This document shows, piece after piece, positions 1 to 6,632 of a stretch of 7,397 bases of DNA; the first letter of the stretch is position 1; the number at the start of each line of letters is the position of its first letter. The stretch is from positions 6,794 through 14,190 of the forward strand of contig DALZ01000153.1 of NCBI GenBank assembly GCA_002496955.1, written 5' to 3'. The position numbers were made by a program, and so were the translations under genes. The notes beneath the pieces were generated by a model that was not told the origin of the DNA, did no database searches, and saw only the letters and a program-made list of their open reading frames with translations. This DNA comes from Euryarchaeota archaeon UBA128 (GTDB lineage Archaea > Thermoplasmatota > Poseidoniia > Poseidoniales > Poseidoniaceae).

Positions 1-375
1 TGGGTTGCATGGCGAGAAATTGGCGATGCAGGCTGGGCTGAGATGGTAGAGAAATATTGTAGTTTATCCGAATATCTTGAAAGCTTGGTTGATGCAAGTG
101 ATTGCCTTGTGATGATGTCGGGCAGAGAATGGTCAAACATTTGCTTTCGCTATGAAGCAGGCGACATAAATCTCAATGAATTGAACACGGAGATAAGAAA
201 CCGAATGATGGCAGAGGGCATTCACTTAGTCAGCCGATCCAACATAGGTGACGATGTAGTAATTCGCGCAGTTATTGCAAATCCATTAATCGATGAGAGT
301 GTTTTGCAATCACTCATTTCGACAATTGAACGACACGGGCATGAAGTAATCAACCAAATCCCGGCCAATATTTAG
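1..375 (+). CDS. Group II PLP-dependent amino-acid decarboxylase, C-terminal fragment (5' end outside window)
   Basis: The frame is open from base 1, so 124 codons of a longer gene are visible; the ATG at 43 is probably internal, because the codons before it (WVAWREIGDAGW...) fit the family too. The fragment resembles the C-terminal domain of aromatic-amino-acid/glutamate/diaminobutyrate-type decarboxylases (Pfam PF00282 family). It has a W-x-x-W/R-x-x-G-x-x-G helix start, the NICFRY strand near visible residues 46-51 (family pattern N-x-C-F-R-Y), a 'LN..IR..M...G..L.S' helix and the 'R-A-V-I-A-N-P' strand, where the family has L-R-x-x-x-x-N-P. These enzymes remove CO2 from an amino acid to give an amine, in the cytoplasm. 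The PLP-binding lysine would lie upstream, so neither activity nor substrate can be judged. It ends 41 bases before gcvT on the same strand and may share its transcript. The family call is recalled similarity, not a search result. Confidence 0.7.
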   Translation, partial: WVAWREIGDAGWAEMVEKYCSLSEYLESLVDASDCLVMMSGREWSNICFRYEAGDINLNELNTEIRNRMMAEGIHLVSRSNIGDDVVIRAVIANPLIDESVLQSLISTIERHGHEVINQIPANI

Positions 376-416
376 CCTCCTGCTTGTTTAAAGAGCGCCT
401 TTGCTTGGCGAGATTC

Positions 417-1529
417 ATGTCGAGTAAGAGTCTTGTTCGAACCGCACTGTACGAGGAACATGTTGCATTGAATGCCAATATTGTTGATTTTCATGGATTT
501 GAACTGCCAATCTGGTATTCCAACATTAAAGATGAGCATCTTGCTACTAGGGCCGGAGCGGGTATGTTTGATGTTAGTCACATGGGCACTTTTCGTTTTA
601 CTGGCCCTGAAGTAAAGCAGTGGCTTGAGACAATTGCTACGCAGAAGATTACTGGTATTACGCAAGGTAGGTGTGCTTACACTCACTTTTTGGACCAAGA
701 CGGCTACATAATTGATGACATGATTTTCGCAGTTGTTTCTGATAGTGAAATCCTTGGTGTTCCAAATGCTTCAATGATCGAAGTAATGTGGGAATGGTTT
801 AGCAACAATCTACCTGCAGACGGCTCGGTAAACATTGAGAATCTGTCACCAAATACCTCGATAATTGCTCTTCAAGGTCCTAACTCAAAGCAACTTCTAA
901 CTAATGTTCTTGGCTTACCTAATCATGTTAACCGATTTAGATGGCAGCTAATAACCGATAACCCACTTGGTATTAACGGCTGGATACAAGGCACTGGTTA
1001 CACAGGTGAGTCAGGATATGAAATATTCACGCCAAACAAAGATGTGGCAAAATTGTGGCGTGCCCTGATAAAAGCAGGCGCAACTCCAGTTGGCTTGGGC
1101 GCCAGAGATACTTTGCGACTAGAAAAAGGATATTTACTAAGTGGAGTGGATTTCTGTTGGCCTAAACTCAATAATGCAAATAATTTTCTTGCACGCGATA
1201 GCTGGGAAACCAATGTTCCTTTTGGCCTCGATTTAGAGCACGATTTCATTGGTCGACATAGGGTTGTAGCGCATGATGCCGCAGATTCTAGGTGGTGGGG
1301 CATTAAATACGTCGAAAAGGGGCCGCTACCGAGGCCTGGCAAAGAGGTGACGGATCTGCTCGGAAACAAGATTGGGCAACTGTCATCAGGTGCTCCTTCT
1401 CCTTCATTGGACAATGTCGGTATTGGCATGGGATATATTTCAGGAGTTGCGGAGGGCGACGAAATTTTGGTTGTTGCCAGTCCACGTAAGTCTGTCAAAG
1501 CAACGATTGTAAGACCCCCGTTCGTCTAA
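417..1529 (+). CDS. gcvT: Glycine cleavage system T-protein (aminomethyltransferase)
   Basis: T-protein takes the aminomethyl group from lipoyl-GcvH, releases ammonia and passes the one-carbon unit to tetrahydrofolate as 5,10-methylene-THF. From ATG 417 the product is 370 residues, normal for the family. Visible motifs: GMFDVSHMG (49-57), the GYIIDDMIF strand (96-104) whose Asp101 corresponds to the catalytic aspartate of characterised T-proteins, VPNAS (115-119) at the folate-contact Asn, GYTGESGYEIF (194-204), GLGARDTLRLEKG (226-238), and a C-terminal SSGAPSPSL (323-331) as in GCV_T_C domains. An in-frame TTG at 384 would add 11 residues (MFKERLCLARF) with no family counterpart. ATG 417 gives the expected 'MSSKSLVRTALYEEH' start, but its ribosome site is weak (GGCGAG at 407-412). 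It heads the gcvT-gcvPA-gcvPB cluster. A V-to-P change before the folate-contact Asn is the only oddity seen. Confidence 0.95.
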   Translation: MSSKSLVRTALYEEHVALNANIVDFHGFELPIWYSNIKDEHLATRAGAGMFDVSHMGTFRFTGPEVKQWLETIATQKITGITQGRCAYTHFLDQDGYIIDDMIFAVVSDSEILGVPNASMIEVMWEWFSNNLPADGSVNIENLSPNTSIIALQGPNSKQLLTNVLGLPNHVNRFRWQLITDNPLGINGWIQGTGYTGESGYEIFTPNKDVAKLWRALIKAGATPVGLGARDTLRLEKGYLLSGVDFCWPKLNNANNFLARDSWETNVPFGLDLEHDFIGRHRVVAHDAADSRWWGIKYVEKGPLPRPGKEVTDLLGNKIGQLSSGAPSPSLDNVGIGMGYISGVAEGDEILVVASPRKSVKATIVRPPFV

Positions 1530-1563
1530 TCATGGCGTAGCCAGATTTAGTCGTCAAAACATG

Positions 1564-1571
1564 AATATTAT
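1564..1571 (+). promoter_or_regulatory. Possible archaeal TATA element ahead of gcvPA
   Basis: The 89-base gap between gcvT and gcvPA is the longest in the cluster. It holds an A/T octamer, AATATTAT, preceded by an A-rich run at 1556-1559 that could pass as a B-recognition element. With usual archaeal spacing, transcription would start near 1592-1597 and leave a leader of about 25 bases that still contains the ribosome site at 1606-1611. A second A/T run, TTTAAATTA at 1590-1598, lies too close to the start codon to leave that site in the transcript. Weak sequence-only evidence. Confidence 0.25.
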
Positions 1572-1605
1572 GGGCGTAACGCGCACGGGTTTAAATTAGC
1601 CGTAA

Positions 1606-1611
1606 GGGGAG
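1606..1611 (+). promoter_or_regulatory. Shine-Dalgarno site of gcvPA
   Basis: GGGGAG lies 7 bases before the ATG at 1619 and is complementary to a CCUCC-type 16S rRNA tail. It fixes the gcvPA start, because an in-frame TAA at 1592-1594 closes the frame just upstream and no other start codon intervenes. Confidence 0.65.
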
Positions 1612-1618
1612 AGTAAGT

Positions 1619-2995
1619 ATGGTCGACCAATTGCCAAACAGAGGCCTTGAAATAGAGATGCTAAAAGAGATGGGTTTTACCTCAATTGATGACCTATTCA
1701 GCGATTTGCCAGAGCATGTTAGAATGACCGAACCATTACCCTTGCCGCCACCGCAATCGGAAGAGGAAATCATTGCCGACGCACGTCGTTTACTCGGAGC
1801 TAACAGAGCCATGGGCGATGTTGTATCCTTCTTAGGAGCGGGAATTTACCGCAACTATGTGCCGTCATCTGTATTCCAACTAGTCACCCGTGGTGAGTTC
1901 CTTACCTCTTACACACCATATCAGCCAGAGGTTAGCCAAGGGATGCTTCAAGCAATGTGGGAGTTTCAGACATTGATTTCGGAACTTGTTGGCTTGCCTA
2001 TCGCCAACTTATCGCTATATGACGGTTCAACTGCCGCTGCTGAGGCACTGACTTGTGTTGTTAGGGTGCACAATCGTAAGGCAACACAAAAAGACACAGT
2101 CTATGTTTCTGAGTTGGTTCCACCGGATCGTATGTCAGTTATGCATAATTACTGTCAAGGAGCTGGAATTGCCGTAAAAACACTTAGGCACAACAACGAT
2201 GGCACACTCGACCTAAACTCTGTTCACGAAGCGGCTGGCTCGTGTGGAGTTTATGTCGAACAACCAAACCCTCTGGGAATTCTTGATAGAGGTGTGACAC
2301 AAATCAAAGATATTATCGGTGAGCACACTGCATTAGTTGTTGGTGTTCAACCTGTTTCACTCGGCTTGGTAGAGGCACCGGGAAATTATGGTGCCGATAT
2401 CGTTGTTGGTGAAGGTCAACCATTTGGCAGTCCGCCAACTGGCGGCGGCCCCATTTACGGCATCTTTGCGTGTAGCCAACCATACCTTCGATTGATGCCA
2501 GGTCGAATTGTTGGCCGCAGTATTGATGTCGACGGCAAGGAGGCTTACTGTCTTACTTTGTCGACTCGCGAGCAACACATCAGGAGACATAGAGCAACAT
2601 CGAATATTTGCACGAACGAAACCCTAATCGCGCTCATGGGAGCAATGCACATGGCGCTTCTTGGTCCAGAAGGTTTGGAGCATCTCGCAGCAAGAAACAT
2701 GACTGCCTGTATCCTTGCCAAGCAAAAACTGTCAGACATAGACGGGATTTCCCTACCACATTTCACTGCATCACACTTCAATGAATTTGTTGTAGAATTA
2801 CCAAAAAGTGCGGCAAATTGTTTGAATTATCTTGACAGCGTAGGAATCATTGGGGGTTTTGACCTCTCACGCTGGTATCCAACTCAAGGCAATTGGTTAC
2901 TGGTATCGGTTACTGACCAAACCAAAGCAACAGAAATCGAATTATTAGCAGCTCATTTAGCAGTCTGGTGTAGCATTAAGGAGGTAGTTGCGTGA
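1619..2995 (+). CDS. gcvPA: Glycine dehydrogenase (decarboxylating) subunit 1, P-protein alpha half
   Basis: This is the N-terminal half of P-protein as a separate polypeptide. With GcvPB it forms the PLP enzyme that decarboxylates glycine and loads the aminomethyl group onto lipoyl-GcvH. The 458 residues match the usual 440-460 of split GcvPA. Characteristic stretches in order: the N-terminal 'EMLKEMGFTSIDDLFSDLP' region, FLGAGIYRNYVP, YTPYQPEVSQG (98-108), DGSTAAAEA (135-143), the glycine-rich loop GEGQPFGSPPTGGGP (264-278) and TREQHIRRHRATSNICTN (316-333), all strongly conserved in P-proteins. As expected for this half, it carries no PLP-lysine motif; that lies in GcvPB. The N-terminus is slightly shorter than many homologues ahead of the conserved 'ML..G' motif, but an upstream in-frame stop allows no extension. 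The stop overlaps the gcvPB start by 4 bases (GTGA), consistent with translational coupling and equal subunit amounts. Confidence 0.96.
   Translation: MVDQLPNRGLEIEMLKEMGFTSIDDLFSDLPEHVRMTEPLPLPPPQSEEEIIADARRLLGANRAMGDVVSFLGAGIYRNYVPSSVFQLVTRGEFLTSYTPYQPEVSQGMLQAMWEFQTLISELVGLPIANLSLYDGSTAAAEALTCVVRVHNRKATQKDTVYVSELVPPDRMSVMHNYCQGAGIAVKTLRHNNDGTLDLNSVHEAAGSCGVYVEQPNPLGILDRGVTQIKDIIGEHTALVVGVQPVSLGLVEAPGNYGADIVVGEGQPFGSPPTGGGPIYGIFACSQPYLRLMPGRIVGRSIDVDGKEAYCLTLSTREQHIRRHRATSNICTNETLIALMGAMHMALLGPEGLEHLAARNMTACILAKQKLSDIDGISLPHFTASHFNEFVVELPKSAANCLNYLDSVGIIGGFDLSRWYPTQGNWLLVSVTDQTKATEIELLAAHLAVWCSIKEVVA
2978..2985 (+). promoter_or_regulatory. Strong Shine-Dalgarno site of gcvPB inside gcvPA
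   Basis: AAGGAGGT is a near-perfect Shine-Dalgarno octamer, 6 bases before the GTG at 2992. It lies within the last codons of gcvPA and supports GTG 2992 as the true gcvPB start despite the non-ATG codon. It is the best ribosome site in the window and shows that this organism uses Shine-Dalgarno initiation for internal operon genes. Confidence 0.85.
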
Positions 2996-4494
2996 GCCGA
3001 CTGTTTGATTTTGCCGGCGGCGAGGGAATGGGTTACTCCCAACCAGATCCATTACTACCAAAAACTGCAGTTGCCTTACCACCCGCTCTGGCTCGGAAGG
3101 AATTACCTCGGTGGCCAAGGTTATCTGAACCAGAGATGGTCCGACACTATACATGGCTTTCCCGTCGAAATTTTGGCATTGATACGGGCTTCTACCCACT
3201 TGGCTCTTGCACGATGAAGCATAATCCACGGGTCAATGAAGTCATTGCTCAACTACCAGGTATTGCCGATATTCATCCACATCAACCAGAACATCACCTT
3301 CAGGGATTGCTGTCTATTTTCCATGAAATGCAACACATGTTGGCGGTGTGTTCGGGAATGGATGCTGTAACATTACAACCCGTAGCAGGGGCGCAGGGTG
3401 AATTTACTGCAGTTCGCTGTGTGCAGGAATATTTCCGCAATCGTGGAGAATCCCAACGGACAAAGGTTATTGTTCCCGATTCTGCACACGGCACGAACCC
3501 CGCTAGTGCCGCTATGGCTGGGTATGACATCGTTGAGATTCCTAGCCTAGAAAATGGCCGTATTGATTTAGATGCATTAAAGGCCGTTGTTGATGATACA
3601 GTTGCATTGATGATGATAACCAATCCAAACACTCTGGGATTGTTTGAGACAGACGTCCCGGAAGCAGCCGAAATAGTTCACGCCGCTGGTGGTCAAATGT
3701 ATTACGATGGGGCTAATTTCAATGCCATACTAGGCCGCACTTCGCCGGGAATGATGGGCTTTGACGCGGTTCACTTCAACCTTCACAAGACCTTTAGTCA
3801 ACCTCACGGCGGCGGTGGTCCAGGTTCTGGTCCCATCGGTGTCAAATCTCACCTAGCTGAATTCTTGCCCAGTCCCATAGTCAAGAAACGTCCAGTGCTT
3901 ACCGGTGAAGAACAATACGCTGTCGATGATATGTGGTATAGTTGGTATGAGCCAAAGCACACCATCGGTAAAGTTCAGCAATGGCACGGTAATGCAGGTG
4001 CTGTAATTAGATGCTGGGCTTACTACCGAAGGTATGGTTATGGCTTGAAAGATATGTCAGAACATGCGGTACTCAACGCCAACTATCTGCGCCATGCTCT
4101 ACACCGTGAGGCAGCAGCCGCCGGGGTTTCTCACATGTTTGTAGACGGTGCCGACGCTGATGTTGCAAAACACGAATTCACCATTTCATTACAACCCGCA
4201 AAGGAGGCTGTTGGCGTCTCAGCAATGGACATTGCCAAGGGATTACTCGATCAGGGATACATGGCACCGACCGTATACTTTCCATTGGTGGTGCCAGAAT
4301 GTATGATGTTTGAACCAACTGAAACTGAGAGTCGTGATACCTTAGACCAGTTTGCAAAAGATTTCGTAAAAGTCTTGCAAATTGACCCCGAAACGCTTCA
4401 TGAAGCACCATTAACCACACCAGTTCGTCGTGTTGACGAAGTTTACGCTGCTCGTAATTTGTGTTTGAAACACCCGTTTGAAGTTGAGCAGTGA
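2992..4494 (+). CDS. gcvPB: Glycine dehydrogenase (decarboxylating) subunit 2, P-protein beta half (PLP-binding)
   Basis: This is the C-terminal, cofactor-carrying half of P-protein; it works with GcvPA to decarboxylate glycine. The product has 500 residues, within the family range. Landmarks: GSCTMKHNPRVNE (71-83), LQPVAGAQGEFT, HGTNPASAAMAGY with His166, the TNPNTLGLFE loop (210-219), YYDGANFNAI with Asp239 placed to contact the PLP ring nitrogen, and the Schiff-base lysine Lys266 in NLHKTFSQPHGGGGPGSGP, followed by the GPIGV strand. The C-terminal domain keeps the 'APTVYFPLVVPECMMFEPTETES' region, here TVYFPLVVPECMMFEPTETE-like, in full. The start is GTG in a GTGA overlap with the gcvPA stop, behind a strong AAGGAGGT site. 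The end overlaps the next gene, again by GTGA. All key residues expected by eye are present, so the enzyme looks functional if a GcvH is encoded elsewhere. Confidence 0.97.
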   Translation: MSRLFDFAGGEGMGYSQPDPLLPKTAVALPPALARKELPRWPRLSEPEMVRHYTWLSRRNFGIDTGFYPLGSCTMKHNPRVNEVIAQLPGIADIHPHQPEHHLQGLLSIFHEMQHMLAVCSGMDAVTLQPVAGAQGEFTAVRCVQEYFRNRGESQRTKVIVPDSAHGTNPASAAMAGYDIVEIPSLENGRIDLDALKAVVDDTVALMMITNPNTLGLFETDVPEAAEIVHAAGGQMYYDGANFNAILGRTSPGMMGFDAVHFNLHKTFSQPHGGGGPGSGPIGVKSHLAEFLPSPIVKKRPVLTGEEQYAVDDMWYSWYEPKHTIGKVQQWHGNAGAVIRCWAYYRRYGYGLKDMSEHAVLNANYLRHALHREAAAAGVSHMFVDGADADVAKHEFTISLQPAKEAVGVSAMDIAKGLLDQGYMAPTVYFPLVVPECMMFEPTETESRDTLDQFAKDFVKVLQIDPETLHEAPLTTPVRRVDEVYAARNLCLKHPFEVEQ

Positions 4495-5165
4495 TTCTGA
4501 TGACACGGGCACGTGACAAGAGCCCAGTAAAATTCGGTTGGGACAAAATCGAACTCAAACCTAACCCAGGTTCAGTCTTACTACCCCTATCTTGGGGAAT
4601 ATTACCGTTAGTATTGACAGTAATAGTTTATCTGACAGATACAGGTATGCAATTCATCAATTTTTTTGGCGCAGGTGCCGTAATCTTGATGCTCGTTGGG
4701 GGGATTGGTGCGGTTAGTAGCAGGCAAGGTATCTTCAATTCCCAGAGAGTGGGATTGGGATTCTTCTTTAGTTGCCTTTCTCTGTTTTCTTGGTTGATGG
4801 TAGCCAATAATAATTTTCAGGTGGAATTGGGTATCGTTTCCTCATTCCTCGCCTTTGCCATGATATATCGCTCGCTTGATTTTATTTTCAAGGATTCAAA
4901 CCTAATCTACCAGACAAACTGGGATGCCAAAAGTAGGTTACCAGTTGAGAGCATGATTGGGTGGGATGTCAGGAGTAGAAGGTTTGCGCAGAATACGATG
5001 GCATTGAAGCGGTTCGATAAAGACAGTTTTGCTCAAATCTACGGAACTCGAACCAAGCAAGGTCTGGCGATACGACTCGACATCTTCGGCATCCCGATGG
5101 ATACAAGATTTGATTTCCGTGAACTCGGACTAGATTTGGCACTGTTTGTCGCTGAGGACGAATAG
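4491..5165 (+). CDS. Unrecognised protein with four predicted membrane helices and a C-terminal soluble domain
   Basis: I do not recognise this 224-residue protein. A basic, hydrophilic N-terminus (about residues 1-27, with R6, R8, K10, K14, K19, K23) precedes four hydrophobic stretches near 28-48, 55-76, 87-105 and 112-133. Loops between them are short; Arg78 and Arg86 flank the second loop and Asp50 and Gln54 the first, which by the positive-inside rule suggests both termini in the cytoplasm. Residues from about 134 form a mixed soluble domain of roughly 90 residues with many Arg, Asp and Phe, ending in an acidic tail (AEDE). No catalytic or cofactor motif is evident. The GTG start overlaps the gcvPB stop by 4 bases without a clear ribosome site, so translation may depend on gcvPB. 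An in-frame ATG at 4500 is the alternative start and would remove three residues. It lies between glycine cleavage and purine genes; a transport, membrane-anchoring or unrelated role cannot be told apart from sequence. Confidence 0.8.
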   Translation: MILMTRARDKSPVKFGWDKIELKPNPGSVLLPLSWGILPLVLTVIVYLTDTGMQFINFFGAGAVILMLVGGIGAVSSRQGIFNSQRVGLGFFFSCLSLFSWLMVANNNFQVELGIVSSFLAFAMIYRSLDFIFKDSNLIYQTNWDAKSRLPVESMIGWDVRSRRFAQNTMALKRFDKDSFAQIYGTRTKQGLAIRLDIFGIPMDTRFDFRELGLDLALFVAEDE

Positions 5166-5200
5166 TCATCTTGAATAACCGACTGCTATGGCAGCCTGCC

Positions 5201-5680
5201 ATGGAAGTTACTATACTACTGGGTTCGTCGTCAGACATGCCCGTTGCTGAAAAGTGTACTAAAATATTGAAACAATTCGACGTAACCTATCAGTTACGTG
5301 TTGCTAGCGCCCATCGGTCGCCGAAATTCGTGGAACAAATTATTCATGATGCAGAAGCGAATGGTTGCTTGGTTTTTATCGCCATGGCCGGTCTAGCTGC
5401 AGCCCTCCCTGGGGCAGTTGCTGCGTTAACCACTAAGCCAGTTATTGGCGTTCCATGTGGCGGCAGAGTGCCATTTGATTCTTTGCTATCTATTGTTCAG
5501 TTGCCTCCCGGGGTTCCTGCGGCAACCGTTGGTGTTGACCGTGGTGATAATGCGGGATACTTGGCAGTGCAGATGCTTGCCTTGCAAAGTGAAAAGCATG
5601 CAGCTGCCCTAAAACAGAATAAACTTGACCAAATAGAGAGAGTAAAGTCCCAAGACCGTGAGGTAAACGGGGGCGCTTGA
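5201..5680 (+). CDS. purE: PurE, 5-(carboxyamino)imidazole ribonucleotide mutase / AIR carboxylase family
   Basis: PurE produces 4-carboxy-5-aminoimidazole ribonucleotide in de novo purine synthesis, either from N5-CAIR (class I, with PurK) or directly from AIR and CO2 (class II). From ATG 5201 the protein has 159 residues, normal for PurE, and opens with the family pattern 'VTILLGSSSDMPVAEK' (GSxSD phosphate loop at 8-12). SAHRSP (36-41) supplies the catalytic histidine, His38, matching E. coli His45; the HR pair is a class I trait. The second active-site histidine of E. coli (His75, in GGAAHLPG) is alanine here (Ala68, in GLAAALPG). The C-terminal part keeps FDSLLSIVQLPPGVPAATV and a helix ending in Lys/Gln. 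A TTG at 5171 would add ten residues (MNNRLLWQPA) lacking family counterparts. No clear ribosome site precedes either start. It sits 35 bases after the membrane gene and 1 base before guaA subunit B. PurK is not in the window. Confidence 0.93.
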   Translation: MEVTILLGSSSDMPVAEKCTKILKQFDVTYQLRVASAHRSPKFVEQIIHDAEANGCLVFIAMAGLAAALPGAVAALTTKPVIGVPCGGRVPFDSLLSIVQLPPGVPAATVGVDRGDNAGYLAVQMLALQSEKHAAALKQNKLDQIERVKSQDREVNGGA

Positions 5681-5681
5681 A

Positions 5682-6632
5682 ATGTTTGATGTCGATGAAT
5701 TCATTCAAGAATCCATCGAGTCGCTAAGAAACACCATCGATGATATAGCAATAATAGCCTGCTCTGGAGGAGTTGACTCTACTGTTGCAGCGGTTATTGC
5801 CAACAGGGCTGTTGGTGAGTTATTACACTGCGTGTATGTCGATACAGGCTTTATGCGCAAAGGTGAAACCGAACAAATCGAGGCACTTCTTGCTGAACAA
5901 GGTATCCATAACTTGGTCACAGTCAAGGCCTCAGAACGCTACTTTGAGGCGCTGAAGGGTGTTACTGAGCCGGAAGCGAAGCGCAAAGTCATCGGTGAAT
6001 TATTTATCAGAATATTCGAAGAAGAACAGGCAAAATGCGGCGCTAAATATTTGGTACAGGGGACGATAGCACCAGATTGGATCGAATCTGGCGGTGGTGT
6101 CCGTGACACGATTAAATCACATCATAATGTAGGCGGCCTACCGGAGGATATGACGCTAAAAGTCGTCGAACCATTACGAGAGTTATACAAAGATGAAGTT
6201 AGACAACTTGCTCGGCATTTAGAAATCAATGTTGCTGAGCGACAACCCTTCCCTGGCCCTGGACTTGCTGTGCGCACACTAGGGGAGTTGACCCCAGAAC
6301 GCGTGGCAGTCGTGCGAGAATCTTGTGCAATCGTCGAAGAAGAATTAGAAGCCGCCGCTGCCGAAGGTTTGATGGAATTGCCGTGGCAATATTTCGCTGC
6401 ACTGCTGCCGGTGCGAAGCGTTGGCGTGCACGGTGACGTCCGTGCTTACGGTGAAACAGTTGTAGTTAGAGCAGTTCGTTCGATGGATGGTATGTCAGCT
6501 CGTTACTCTGAGATACCGCATTCAGTACTGCAAAAGATAAGCACTCGCATCACCAACACAGTCAAGGGTGCAGTTAACCGTGTAGTGTACGATATCACTC
6601 ACAAGCCACCCGGGACCATTGAATGGGAATGA
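5682..6632 (+). CDS. guaAb: GMP synthase (glutamine-hydrolysing) subunit B, ATP-pyrophosphatase
   Basis: This subunit adenylates XMP with ATP and accepts ammonia from a glutaminase partner to form GMP, the last step of GMP synthesis. The 316-residue protein starts at ATG 5682 directly at the PP-loop domain, with SGGVDS at 28-33 (ATP-pyrophosphatase signature), then VDTGFMRKGE, QGTIAPDWIES, the SHHNVGGLP element, EPLRELYKDEVR, and PFPGPGLAVR, the conserved lead into the dimerisation/XMP-binding domain. It ends in the classic KPPGTIEWE tail. No class I glutaminase domain precedes it, so this is the two-subunit form typical of archaea; the glutaminase gene (guaAa) lies outside the window. The start is 1 base after the purE stop; a G-run at 5669-5673, 8 bases upstream, may serve as ribosome site. 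The stop is overlapped by a possible ATG (ATGA, 6629-6632). Length and motifs look intact. Confidence 0.96.
   Translation: MFDVDEFIQESIESLRNTIDDIAIIACSGGVDSTVAAVIANRAVGELLHCVYVDTGFMRKGETEQIEALLAEQGIHNLVTVKASERYFEALKGVTEPEAKRKVIGELFIRIFEEEQAKCGAKYLVQGTIAPDWIESGGGVRDTIKSHHNVGGLPEDMTLKVVEPLRELYKDEVRQLARHLEINVAERQPFPGPGLAVRTLGELTPERVAVVRESCAIVEEELEAAAAEGLMELPWQYFAALLPVRSVGVHGDVRAYGETVVVRAVRSMDGMSARYSEIPHSVLQKISTRITNTVKGAVNRVVYDITHKPPGTIEWE

Noticed and set aside
396..410. Small hairpin (CGCC, 7-base loop, GGCG) before gcvT
   Set aside because: The stem is only 4 base pairs and no T-run follows, so it is not a credible terminator or regulator.
376..416. Glycine riboswitch or other leader RNA before gcvT
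   Set aside because: Only 41 bases separate the upstream stop from the gcvT ATG, far too few for a glycine aptamer, and no conserved aptamer core is seen.
384..416. TTG at 384 as the gcvT start
   Set aside because: It adds 11 residues without family counterparts, while ATG 417 yields the normal N-terminus.
998..1498. Long minus-strand open frame across gcvT
   Set aside because: It is antisense to strongly conserved GcvT motifs and its translation is low-complexity and family-less; the same holds for the other minus-strand frames under gcvPA, gcvPB, purE and guaA.
1533..1543. Hairpin TGGC-GTA-GCCA after gcvT as a terminator
   Set aside because: It has a 4-base-pair stem with no following T-tract; expected by chance.
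3005..3217. Second + strand frame inside the start of gcvPB
   Set aside because: It is out of frame with conserved P-protein sequence and has no independent ribosome site or recognisable product.
5171..5200. TTG at 5171 as the purE start
   Set aside because: It adds ten unrelated residues before the conserved PurE N-terminus at ATG 5201, and the nearest GAGGA (5154-5158) is 12 bases away.
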